A stretch of DNA of 64,000 nt from Macrotis lagotis (Eukaryota > Chordata > Mammalia > Peramelemorphia > Peramelidae): the NCBI RefSeq assembly GCF_037893015.1, contig NC_133658.1:18472268-18536267 (forward strand), given 5' to 3'. Position 1 is the first letter of the stretch, and every line of letters begins with the position of its first letter. The notes under the pieces are model-generated. The model was not told the DNA's origin. It did not search any database and saw nothing but the letters and a program-made list of their open reading frames with translations. The position numbers were made by a program, and so were the translations under genes. Below, one piece after another: positions 43,764 through 54,966 of this stretch.

Positions 43764-46689
43764 CTCACATGAACACATAAATGGTCATCCTTACACGGTG
43801 TCATAAAATCACATGGGAATATGTGCAAAGTGTCTTGCAACTATTAAAGGAAGGGTTATGTGCATGCTCTCTTATCACTCTATAGATCTCAAATATGATT
43901 TTATAGTATTTTTAATAAATTCATTTAAAATGGATCTGTTTCTTAGTGCTATGTGTTTTATTCATTTATTCATATTTATATGAGAGAACTTCCAGACTTT
44001 ATCAGATTGCCTAAAGGGTTCAGAACTTTCAGGAAATATTTGGAACTCTGGACTAAAGCTTGAAGGGACCTTCTAATATCCCAATCCATCATTTTACAAA
44101 TAATTGTTTACTCACTTTAGTATGATGTGAGATATTATTATATTTTCTTTTATAGAAAATGAAAAGTGCAACTCAATAGAGATAAAATGACTTGTTCATG
44201 GTCATAGCATCATGAAATTACATCTTTGGAACTAGAAGAGACTTTTGAGGTCCTTGAATCCAACCCTCTCATTTTAGAGTTGTGGAAACTGATTTCAGAG
44301 AAGTCATGTCCAAAGCACACAATTCTTGCTAGGGGTAAGATTCAAACCCAGGTCTCATTTAAATCCAAGTCTGATGCTTTTTACACATACCAAATTATAT
44401 TAAAACACATATAAATGTATTATCATAGAAATGCCAATTCATTGTAGCAAATATGAATTGAGTGGGATGGAAAAGTCAGTGTTTCCAGGAGACGAGAGAG
44501 TGAAGCATCTCTCTGGGAGTGGCCCAATGAGACTACTTGGTGGAGAGGGGATCAGAAATCAGTGGCAAAGATTTGGAAGAGGAGACATAGAATTGGGTCA
44601 GGGTTTCCTGGTCCTACCTGACATCCCTTCTATCTCTGATAACTTTTCAGTGATGGTTTCCCCTCCTAAGGAGTTAAAAAAGCAATCGTTACTGCTAGAA
44701 ATGGGTGATTTATTCTTGTATCAGGGAAAAGTCTTCACTTTCTTTCCCATTTTGCCAAGAATTGAAATTGGTATCAATCTGCAAAAGTGGCTATAGTCAT
44801 AAAGAGCTGTCCCAGGTCCTGCAACCATTACTGGAGCATCTGTGGTCCTGGGGACTATTCATGCTTGGAAAGACTAAGAGTTATGCAATACTTAAAAATA
44901 CAGGAATGAAATTTCAGACCCAAGTAGTTAATTCTATCAAAATGCTGCATGCATGAATAGAGGAATAGTAGCAATACAAAAATCCCAAACAGTCCCAAAT
45001 TGCCTCAGTTCTTAGGAACTCAGAGACATATTAAATTTATTGGAAAGTGACCTACATTCTAGTTAGGAAACTTAGATTCAAATCCTAGCTCTGGCCCTTG
45101 AGTAAGATTGTGGGCAAGTAAGTTAACTTTTATTGAATTAAATTTCATATGTTAAACAATAAAATTAGACTAGATCATCTCTAGGGTCCCTTGTTTTGGT
45201 CCGAATTCCATGATTCAAAATTACAAAAAAAAAAAATAAAAATAAAACAAAATTCCCTAAGAAGCTCTAAAAATTGTCACAATGTCTGTACAAGAGAGCT
45301 TTTACTAAAAAGAAGCATTGTCACAATCTCTCTTCAAGTTTGCCATATTTTGGACACTTCTAACCAATTTGATTATCTGATTTCCAAACCTATAGGAGAA
45401 AAGAAGCAGGATGTTGGTCAAACTAGTAGAGATAAGTACCATGACAACAGCACAAAAGGATAGCTGAATCAAGGGAAGGAGGAAAAGTTAAAAAAAAACC
45501 ATGAAAAAAACTCATAAAACACCATTTTCTGCAGCCATTTAGAATAGCAAAGAGTCCCACATGCCAAATTAGTTCTCAAGGACAAAAACAACATAGCTAA
45601 ATAAGATTTTTGGCATTCATAGTGATGTCCTTAAGTCATCAAAAAATATATTAGGCTGTAGTGAAGGTATAAAGTAATATATTTGAAAGGAATTTCCATA
45701 AAACATAATTACTATGAAAAATTGCACTTGGGATAATAATTTTTAGAGCTATACGGACCTTGAAAATCATGCTGAATTAGTCATATTTGAATATCATTTG
45801 ACAGAGGGGCAAACTGTGGCCCAGGTCATGGCAGTGGCAGAGATTGGTTTCTTGAGCTCAGAGCCAGTTCCTTGGAAATTCAGATTCAGTTCTCTGTACA
45901 AATTGTCAGAGGGTTTCCATCCAACAAATAATTTATAATCATTTAAAAAGATAGGTATACCTTTGGCCAAGCTCTATTGCTCCTTAATTTGAGATGACAT
46001 AGAGGGTAGGATGAAAGGAGGTAAGAATCAGAATGTAAATTTAAATCTTACATTAGACACCTAAGTCCTGCTCTGATTCTGGACAAGGCACTTAACTTCT
46101 CCTAACCTCACTTTTCTTACCTGCAAAATTGGAATAATACCTCATTGGGTTGTTTTTACAATCAAATAACATAATATACTAGCAACACATTTTTCAGATA
46201 TTAGAGGACTGCATAAATTGTCATCATTAATTCACTTTACATTGAGAATCTCAGCTTCCTCTTCCAGGATGAAAAAAATCTCACTTATACCTGTGAGTTT
46301 TAAGGGAAATACTTATGACATAAACATGCTAATCACATAGGTTCTTATTTTTAATGAAATAACCAGAGAAAAGTGCTTTTAGTCATTTATAGAAATACTT
46401 AGGCAGGGATTGGACAGCATGGGACAGTATAGAGGAGACGTAAACTATAATAATGAAGAAAGGATACAGGTAATGGAATCATGAATCTATATTTTCCCAT
46501 TAGATAAGTGCTCAAAGGTGGTGAATAACCAGTTCTGAAAAAATTAGGATCACAAATAACATCAACATCCACCCGAAAGGATGATCCAAGTCACTCCTAA
46601 TAATTTAAATGCTTTCAGGTTTTACCTTATGCCCAGACAAATGACAATGATGACAAAACAGAGGAATACCTGGTGCTGAAGGGGCTATA
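43761..46689. other. Intergenic DNA with diverged SINE fragments
   Basis: MIR/MAR1-type pieces at about 44060-44390 (antisense), 45040-45200 (sense), 45735-45900 (antisense) and 46000-46230 (sense). The frame at 44431-44796 has no recognisable domain. Confidence 0.5.
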
Positions 46690-47300
46690 GAAATATTGGG
46701 TTGCCGTTCTTTGTTGGTGGAACTGTAAATCAGCCCAAATTTTGGAAAGGAGTTTGAAATTTGAAATTATACTAAATAATTATAAAAATACACGTGCCTA
46801 TTAACCTCCATTCTTCAATCCTAGGTATATATAGCAGAGGGAGAGTTTTAAAAGAGTAATATCTAGAGGTGGCTAGGTGGTGCAGTGGATAGATCACTGG
46901 CCCTGGAGTGAGGAATACCTGAGTTCAAATCCAGCCTCAGACATTTAATAATTACCTAGCTTTATGGCCTTTGGCAACCCTCTTAACCCCATTACCTTGC
47001 AAAAAAAAAAACCTAAAAAAGAGAAATATCTAATATATATGTCAAAAAAGGAGATTATAGCTGTACTTTTTGTGGGAGCAACAATGTAAACAAAATGGAA
47101 TTCCATTGAGGAATGTCTAAACAAATTATGGTACATGAAGATGATAGAATATTACCATGCAAGGAGAAATTATTCCTATAAAAATTCAGAGAAACATGGG
47201 AGGGGGAACTTATTTGAGCTGAGGCAGAATAAAGTTAGTAGATTGATAAACAATGAACTGTTGAATCTGAAATTGAAAGAATAAAAAGCAAAATAAAATT
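46690..47300 (+). repeat. L1 3' UTR (sense), split by a SINE
   Basis: 'gttggtggaactgtaaatcagcccaaa', 'aatcctaggtatatatagcag', then after the SINE 'tttttgtgggagcaacaatg' and 'ggaatgtctaaacaaattatggtac'. This is the order of the L1 3' end. Confidence 0.7.
46866..47019 (+). mobile_element. Marsupial tRNA-derived SINE inserted in L1
   Basis: 'ggtggctaggtggtgcagtggatag' head, 'accttgc' plus A-rich tail. The 13-bp flanks AGAGTAATATCTA (46853-46865) and AGAGAAATATCTA (47020-47032) differ at one base. Confidence 0.9.
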
Positions 47301-48090
47301 GAATTCCCTGTAAGCATAATGTACCTACTTAATCCTGGGGAACTGAAGAGGAAATGCACCTGTCTTCTTGAAGTTTAAGTCACTGTGTATGGAATGTTAC
47401 ATATGCAGCCAGTTATAGCTAAAGTGTTGATGGTTCTGAGGTAGTTTGGTTTTTTTAAAATCTTTGTTGTGCATAAAATCTAAACATGAGAGGGTTAGAT
47501 TGAGAAATGTGTATGATGCCAATAAAAACAAAAGAATAAAATGCTAATTTTAAAATTCAAAAAGAAATAATCAACTGCAGAATTCAATATGTTGTTTACT
47601 ATGTATACAAAGAGCTAGCACAACAGGGTCCCTTCTTTGGGCTCACTATCCCCAATTTGCAATCAAACAATAGACTGGATTTCCAGAAGGCAGTGATTTT
47701 AATTTGAGCTTCTATTCCAAGTAAACATGAGGGTCTGTGGTTTTCTGTTAGTCTCATTCCAAAGCCCCCATCAGTGTGATTTCAATTGAATATCAGCTAG
47801 TAGCTTTGATCAGTCTTTGAATGGGGGGCATTGTAATAATAATTGGCAAAAAAGTTTAGAGCATATTCATACAGGTTCCAGGGTAGAGTGCCACCACACT
47901 GGTGTAGGCCCTCATTATTTCACTCATCTACCATTGTAATAACTTTCTGGTTGATCTACCTACATTGTCTCCCCTCACATCAATATGTCCTCCATTCAGT
48001 CCTTGACGTGATTTTCCTAAAGCTCAGACACAACCATATCATCCCCTAATTAGTTATCTGGAAAACTGACACTAGTAAAAAGTTTCATTG
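47301..48090. other. Intergenic DNA with an L2 RT fragment
   Basis: L2 sense fragment at 47900-48060 ('tgtaggccctcattatttcactcatctaccattgtaataac', 'gattttcctaaagctcag'). The rest is unassigned. Confidence 0.5.
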
Positions 48091-48099
48091 TCAAAGATG

Positions 48100-48767
48100 C
48101 TAGAATAAGTCCTCGTGGTGAAGTACAAAATTAATATTTGTGTAATCCCTATATAAAATGGGTCCATGACACTATTCTGGGGCCCAAGAAACTCCTCAGA
48201 AGTATAACTTTGGCTAGGCGCTTTTGGGGCTGAGAATATTCTGACAGGTCCCAAATGGTTGCCTCTGGGATCATGAGATATACCATAAATTTGTCTGAGA
48301 TTCACAAAGCAACCTTGTTAACCTAATTATCTTGCTGTATCTGGACAATTCCTGCTTTCTCCCAAGACTGCCTCCCCTTCCCCCCAGGTGCAGCTGGAAA
48401 GAGAGGAAATTCAACTCCCTTAAACCTGTGGGAAGCCCATGAATAAGTGACTCCCTCTGTCTTGGGAAACATGTTAAGATATAACACAAAGATGCTGACC
48501 CTCTTCTGTCCTTGTCCAGCCCCCTGTCTGTACCAGACCATATGCCTGCATGTGTTTGAGGTAGTGCAACAAGAAAGTACTTATCTGACCTATGTCTCTG
48601 CTTCTGTATCCTGTTTGCTCCCGATACCCCCCCCCCCCCCAACGCTGTAAAAACCCTATCCTCTGAACATTCAGGCACTGTCTGAGATGGGTGCTCTCGA
48701 CCCCTCAGGCAGTCCCTGGATAATAAAGAATCTCCCATTTAAAACATCAAATTTTGGTCATTGTCTT
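48100..48767 (+). mobile_element. Probable endogenous retroviral LTR (ERV1-like), apparently solo
   Basis: The 3' part has LTR order: a TATA-like GCTGTAAAAACCC (about 48643), then a transcript-start region, AATAAAGA near 48723 and a T-rich U5 end around 48740-48767. The C14 tract at 48627-48640 lies upstream. No gag, pol or env remnant is seen on either side. The left boundary is uncertain. A 155-codon frame on the minus strand is a shadow. Confidence 0.55.
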
Positions 48768-49954
48768 GCTCTTTGGGTTTAGCAGTAGCAATAACCAATG
48801 CTATAAACAACTCTGTGATGTGTGATATTATAATCTCAACAAATTTTCCTTCTTCATAATGCCCTTCCCAGACTAACATTGAAATCAGCACAACTTGTAT
48901 CAAAATGGGCACTGGGGGAATGGAAAGGCCTTTTCTTTAGTCTCCTGAGTGAAAAATCCATATGTAGAGAACTGAGAATTGACTCCTTAAACCAACACCA
49001 ACACCACCTTGGAGACCACTGACTACTTGGAGGCATAGTGCTTGGAGTTTTTTTGATGATATTTTTGGCTTCATTAAACAAGACATGGTGCTGAGAAATT
49101 AGGAGGTGATGATACAACTTCCTGTCTTTAATTACATTATCTTCATGGTTGGGGCCAGGGCTGAGCATCAGAGTTTAGCATGTTCCCTGGGAAGCTGGAA
49201 AGCATTCCAAAGGAGGTTGATTGGGATGGCAAAAGGCCTTAAGTTCATGCCAGTTCTCTTTATTTCAAAGTCACTTCTCTTTCCATCACTCCATTGCTGG
49301 CACTGAAGCTCCTAGGATGAATGTTATGACAGATCAAGGTTGATGCTGATTCAGGTTGGAGCCTGAAATAACACCACCTAGTATCTTACAAAGTATTTTC
49401 ACTGAAGTAGAGAGAAATGAATCAACAACGTGATTTGGCAACCACTAGAGGTAACAGGATACTGGGATGAGTGAGAAAGATGGTGTCTAAAATAACAAAG
49501 GTGATCATCTTGCCACCCTCTAGCCCAAGAAGGCAACATACAGAGTTTTGTGGTCAGTTTTGAGAGCCACAGCCTAGAAAAAGATATATAAGCTGGGATA
49601 ATATCCAGAGAAGAGAAGTAGGATGATAAAGAACATTGAGCCCATACCAAGGAAGGATTAGTTGAAGGAAAAAAGGATATTTAGCCAGGAGAAGAGAAGT
49701 TTCAGGAGGAACATAATAACTATAAGTATCTAGAAGAAGGATCCATTTGTTCTCTCTGATCCTAAGATGACAGAATGAGCAATAATGGGTAAGTCTGAGT
49801 TAGGACAAACAATGAGTAGAAGAGAAGGATTGAAATTAAGAAAACTTGAGGTCATATTCTGAATATGACCTTTTTCAGTTGTGTGATCTTGGGTAAGTCA
49901 CTTAACATTTCTCAATACCTTACAGAATTGTAATGAATATCAAACAAGAGAACA
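48768..49954. other. Intergenic DNA, no gene seen
   Basis: No repeat family assigned with confidence up to a diverged SINE 3' piece near 49860-49925. Confidence 0.4.
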
Positions 49955-50180
49955 TTGCTGTTGTTTGTGACCTCATTTGGCATTTTCTTTGCAAAGATGC
50001 TGGGATTAGTTTGCCATTTATTTCTCTAGATCATTTTGTAGATGAAGAGATTGAGTAAACAGGATTAAATGTCTTGCCCAGAAGTAAATCTCCAAGGCAG
50101 GATTTAATCTCATGAAGAAGAGGGTTTCCCTGATTCCAAGCTCAGCACTCTGTGCATAATGGTGCCACCTAGCTGCCAAT
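49955..50180 (-). repeat. Marsupial composite SINE (antisense)
   Basis: 'cctcatttggcattttctttgcaaagatgctgggattagtttgcc' and a 'tggtgccacctagctgcc' end. Confidence 0.75.
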
Positions 50181-50198
50181 ATGCAAAGTGCTACATAA

Positions 50199-50245
<47 letters not shown>
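50199..50245. repeat. (ATG)n trinucleotide microsatellite
   Basis: About fifteen GAT/ATG units. Confidence 0.95.
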
Positions 50246-50294
50246 AACTTGAGGTCAGGGGAAACAAAACAAAACTTTTGGCAATTAGCACTTT

Positions 50295-50449
50295 TTTAAA
50301 GTTTTTTTTTTGCAAGGCAAACGGGGTTAAATGGCTTGCCCAAGGCCACACAGCTAGGTAATTATTAAGTGTCTGAGACCGGATTTGAACCCAGGTACTC
50401 CTGACTCCAAGGCCAGTGCTTTATCCACTATGCCACCTAGCCACCCCTA
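50295..50449 (-). mobile_element. Marsupial tRNA-derived SINE with 12-bp TSD
   Basis: Standard antisense body. Flanked by AATTAGCACTTT at 50283-50294 and 50450-50461. Confidence 0.93.
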
Positions 50450-51029
50450 AATTAGCACTTTCTAAAAATATAATGGGCTCCCTATGGAGGCAACGGGTCT
50501 CCTTCATTAGAGGTTGGAATCAGGGGACTGTATGACCACTTTTTGGGCATGTAATAGAGAATATTCTTCAGATATAGAATCCTCTCTATGGATGGGTTGT
50601 TGGAAGTAGGAAGGACTAAGGTCCCTTCTGACTCCAAAACTTTGTGTTGATGTAAACTTATTCCTTAAATGGGTTATGCTATATCTGCCAAAAAAAGAGA
50701 GTTTGAATTAGCCAAGGAATTAAACTTGATGACTGTGGCATAATATGTAAATTTATGCAATTCGATAGACTTGGATTGTTCTCATGCCACTTTATTTCCT
50801 TAAACATTATTGGACAAAGATAAGCTTGTGATTCAATAAGTCTTTGCATTTTAAGTATTTGCTTTATTTTGAGTTAGGGTCTTAGTAGCAAAAACTTTTA
50901 AAACTCAACTTCAAGGACCACATTTCTTTCTTTCTTAATCTACTTATTTGAAAATATTCTGGAACTTCCTTTTCAGTGGCACCAACACCTTTTTTCCAGT
51001 CTCCATTCTTTCCCATTTCCAATATATAA

Positions 51030-51330
51030 TACACATAATGCCAAATTGGTATTCCTATAGTATTTTAAGCAGGCCTCTGCTCAAGAATATTCAGTGGCTC
51101 CTTATTGTATCTAGACAAAATGCAAATTTCTCTTTTTCATTTAAAATGTTTTACAATCTCTCTCAAGGCTGTCCATATTTCAGTCAAACTAGCTTTTTTT
51201 TTTTTTTGCCATTTTCTGGCTACTGTATTTCACTTTCCTTCTTCTTAGCCTTTGTATAGATCATTCCCAATGCCTAGATCACTTTCCCTATTCATTTCTG
51301 CCTTTTGGAATATTTACACTGAAAGGTCAA
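51030..51330 (+). repeat. L2 fragment (sense)
   Basis: 'gcaggcctctgctcaagaatattcagtggctcc', 'attcccaatgcctagatcactttcc'. Corresponds to the L2 RT end and 3' UTR. Confidence 0.6.
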
Positions 51331-51359
51331 TTTAAGTTCATGAGATGTTTTTGTTATCT

Positions 51360-51430
51360 TCCATTATCTGTCTATGTATCTATGTATCTATCTATCCAGC
51401 TATCATTTCTCTATCTCTCTATCATCCGTC

Positions 51431-51475
<45 letters not shown>

Positions 51476-51620
51476 ATATCTATCCATTCATCCATTCATC
51501 TATCCAACTGGCTATATGTCTATCCATCCATCTACTTGTCTATCTTTCCTTCCCCCCCTTCCCTCTTCTCCCCTTCTCTTCCCTTCCCTTCCCTTTCCTT
51601 TTTTTTTTTGTGGAACATTG
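51360..51620. repeat. (CTAT)n microsatellite and C/T-rich simple sequence
   Basis: Perfect CTAT core at about 51432-51474 with degenerate flanks, followed by CCTTCC-type sequence. Confidence 0.9.
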
Positions 51621-51865
51621 ATAAGTAACACCGGTATCATTATCAGGTGACTGATATTCACAGAGATTCAAGGGCACAACCAAAGGATTTTAGATTTGCT
51701 CTATCCATTGTACCCATGTCTCTTCTCTTTAGAGCATTTACTTTCATCCCTAATATAAGGAGCCTACTATGCACCAGGGTCTGCCAATTCAGACTTACAT
51801 GGGTAATTCCCAGCTGAATATGTAATCTTTCCAGAGTAACAGTTCATGATCATGCTAGAAAAATT

Positions 51866-51995
51866 CTCCTTCCCCCTGGCAGTTTGGAGAGTGACAAAGT
51901 TGGGCCCCCTAATGGAAGCATTTGGCTCAATCAGGTTAAGGTAGGACTTGAAACTTTTCTTTTTTTTTTTTTTCATGAATTATGGCTACAGTAAT
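51866..51995 (+). repeat. Unassigned direct repeat, copy 1
   Basis: Shares 'ctccttccccctggcagtttgg', 'ccccctaatggaag' and 'catgaattatggctacag' with the copy at 52748-52867. Confidence 0.65.
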
Positions 51996-52747
51996 GTGGG
52001 CACTGACACACTGTCAACATTCATTGTAGCATCTCTTCAATTACATTTTCCTGCCAGTGACTTTGTGTTTCAGTTGATGGATGCAGCAGGGAGATACCAG
52101 AGGGAAGGTGCTCAGCTAGGTCATTTCTGATCTTCCAATGGAATTAGGTCATCTCTGTACTACTGTTATTGGCCAGGTCACTGAGAGGTGAGAAACTGAG
52201 GACTCCAAATTTTAAGCTAGCCTAAGAGTTAAATGAGGTGATGGAAATGTGGGAGCCAAGGGTTGACTTTTTGAATACATCGAATTTCATCATCCTTCAG
52301 TTAGAACTTACTATATACCAGCATACTTACTACATCCAGGCTCTGAGAGATGAGACATAAGTCCCTGTCTTCAAGTTGTATTTTGTGACAGATTATCTCC
52401 CTCAGTTGGTCCAAATCTCTTTATTTGTCAATCATTTCTTATCTTCTCACTCCTTACTTGATGACTACTAATATTCCCAGATTATCCCACCTCCATTTAT
52501 AAACACAAACAGAACAAAATAGCAAAGCTTGTACTTGATCCTACCATTTCCTCAAGCCATCATCTTCTATTTCTTTTTCCTTTCATTAACAAAGTCTTAG
52601 AAAAGGCTTTCTACATTCGCAATCTCAACTTTTTTCATTTCTCAGCCCTCAGAATTTGGTTTTTAACCTTATCACTCAATTGACAATTCTCCCTTCAAAA
52701 TGATCAATATCTCTAATCTGAAAGATCTAAACATCTTTTCTCAGTCT

Positions 52748-52867
52748 TTGTCCTTCCCCCAGCAGTCTGGACAGTGACAGATTTGGGTCCCCTAATGGAA
52801 ATGGAATCAATCATATTTAAGCAGAACTTGAAAGTCATTTGTTTTGCATGAATTATGAATACAATAA
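52748..52867 (+). repeat. Unassigned direct repeat, copy 2
   Basis: 'gtccttcccccagcagtctgg', 'tcccctaatggaa' and 'catgaattatgaatacaa' in the same order as copy 1, about 880 bp away. By eye the copies are about three-quarters identical. Confidence 0.65.
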
Positions 52868-53159
52868 CTTATTTTATGTGCTACATATGACACTAATGTC
52901 TGTCCTCTCCTTAAGAATCCTCCCTTGTCTATGGGTTTTTGTGCCACTGCTCCTTCTTGGCCCTCCTCTCACCTATCAGACTATTAGACAGTGTTTTTGT
53001 TGGTATTGTTATCTGTATACCACCCTTTAACTGTGGGTGCATTCCATTTACTCTATCCAGGACTCAGTTTCTCTCTCACCACTTCTGTCTCATTGGATTC
53101 ATTATATCCTATGAGATCAGTTGTTATTTATGCAGAAGACTCCTGATTGACACAATTTG

Positions 53160-53335
53160 TTAATTATCTTCAATTTATTCTTTCCACAGCTTATTTGAAT
53201 ACAGTTTTCTGAATATTTTCTCTTTCATTAGACTGTAAGCCCCCTGGGGACAATATTTTACCTTTCTTTCTATCCCCACTAATTAGTAGTGCCTGCTACA
53301 TAGTAGGTGCTTAAATGTTTATTGATTGGCTATAT
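53160..53335 (+). repeat. L2 3' UTR (sense)
   Basis: 'attagactgtaagccccctggggacaatattttacc' and 'tacatagtaggtgcttaaatgtttattgattgg'. Confidence 0.75.
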
Positions 53336-53409
53336 ATCCAGCATCTTTCTTCTGAGATCCATTTTCCTCCTCCTCCTCCTTCTCATCATCATCATCATAC
53401 ATACATACA

Positions 53410-53915
53410 TAAAAATTAGTGAATGTTTACAATGAGCCAGACATTGTGATAAACATTGGAGACTCAAAAAAGAAACAAAAGTTAGTCCCTTGTTTTAAGG
53501 ACCTTACAATCTAATGAGGGGACAAAACATGAAAACAAATATATACAAAGAAAGTTATATCCAGGATAAACACAAAATCATTAATAGAAGGAGGATAGTA
53601 GAATTGAGAAGAGAAGGAGAATTTTCCATGAGATGATAGGATTTTAGTTTCAAGGAAATCAGCAGGAAGGAGTACATTCCAGGAATGGGGAATATTCAAA
53701 GAGAATGCCTAGGATTAAAAGTCCTATTGGTGGGACATCAGGAGGCCAGAGTCACTGGGTTGAAGAGTAAATATTAGAGAGGGAGGTGTAAGAAGACTGG
53801 AAAGGTAGGAGGGAGTGAGGTTATGAAGGATTTTGTGTTTGGTCAAGGATTCTATAAGGAGCCACAGAGTAAGGAAGTGACATGATTGGACCTGCTTATT
53901 GAATATTTGCCATTA
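53410..53915 (-). repeat. L2 (antisense), long fragment
   Basis: 'gacattgtgataaacattggagactc', 'ccttacaatctaatgagggga', 'gaggccagagtcactgggttgaagag' and 'ggagccacagagtaaggaagtgacatgattgg' in antisense L2 order. Together with 53160-53335 it gives two L2 copies tail to tail. Confidence 0.75.
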
Positions 53916-54204
53916 AATATTCTGTAAGCATATCAACATCATAGTGTCCACAACAGATTTAATGCTGTTTCTCTCTAAGCTTTTCTCTTTTTAGCTTCTC
54001 CCCTTCTGTTTAAGATAATACCATCCTTGCAGCCATCAAGTTTTGTGATGTCAATGTTATACTTAACTTTCATTTATACTTGTCTAAATGACTTCCAAGT
54101 CTTGTAAATTCTCCCTCTTCTACTGTTTTACAACTGTCGTCTTTTTAATCACATGGAAACTGTAAGTCTCAGCTCTTATCATCCCCTTTTCTTAATTGGT
54201 CACC

Positions 54205-54440
54205 ACCTCTCCTATCTATATATCTCTGTATCTCTGTATCTATCTCTCTATCTATCCATCTATATCTATGTATCTCTACATCTATCTATGTCTCTATCCA
54301 TATTTGTATCTATCTATATCTATCTCTATTTCTTTATATCTGTATCTATCTGTATCTCTCTATGTCTCTATATCTATGTATCTATATATATATATACACA
54401 TTTATATGTATATATAATATACACATTTATGTGTGTATCT
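54205..54440. repeat. TATC/TATA-type microsatellite, degenerate
   Basis: Extended TCTATC and TATATA simple sequence. Tyr/Ser/Ile-rich frames here are artefacts. Confidence 0.9.
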
Positions 54441-54539
54441 ATCTAGTTATCTCTCTGAATGTATGCCTACATGTAGGACGATTTGCAGAAGATTATATAT
54501 ATAGATATATAATCATATAGGCAAAGTGACATTCTGAAA

Positions 54540-54710
54540 GCATGTACCTGTCACTGCCTTGCTCAATGATTCCAAATTACCATGAACTTAAACTTAAATA
54601 GAAATTTCTCCCCTTTTCCATTTAAAGCTTTTTACAATATAGTTCCAGATTATTTCTCCAAACAATGAATAATATTATTTTCATGCATTCTATTTTCCAG
54701 TCAAAACTTC
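54540..54710 (+). repeat. L2 fragment (sense)
   Basis: 'cactgccttgctcaatgattccaaattacc' and 'ttttacaatatagttccag'. Confidence 0.55.
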
Positions 54711-54826
54711 CTATATACATATATATTCATATTAATTTTCATATGTACATATTATTTCACTTCATTTTTTGTAGCCCATGGTCAGCAAACTGACATATCA
54801 CAAATGTTGAATAAAAACTTATTGAG

Positions 54827-54966
54827 GGGCAGCTGGGTGGCACAGTGGATAGAGCATCAGCCCAGGAGTCAGGAGAACCTGAGTTCAAATCTGACTCAGA
54901 CACTTAATAATTACCTAGCTGTGTGACCTTGGGCAAGTCACTTAACCCCATTACCTTACCAAAAAA
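54827..54966 (+). mobile_element. Marsupial tRNA-derived SINE
   Basis: GGGCAGCTGGGTGGCACAG head to 'ccattacc' end. Short flanks CTTATTGAG / CTTACTGAG differ at one base. Confidence 0.92.

Noticed and set aside
44431..44796. 121-codon plus-strand frame as a possible small gene
   Set aside because: No domain, no splice or promoter context, and no family recognised. A frame of this length is expected by chance in 64 kb.
48271..48738. 155-codon minus-strand frame
   Set aside because: It lies antisense within the probable LTR and has no gag, pol or env similarity.
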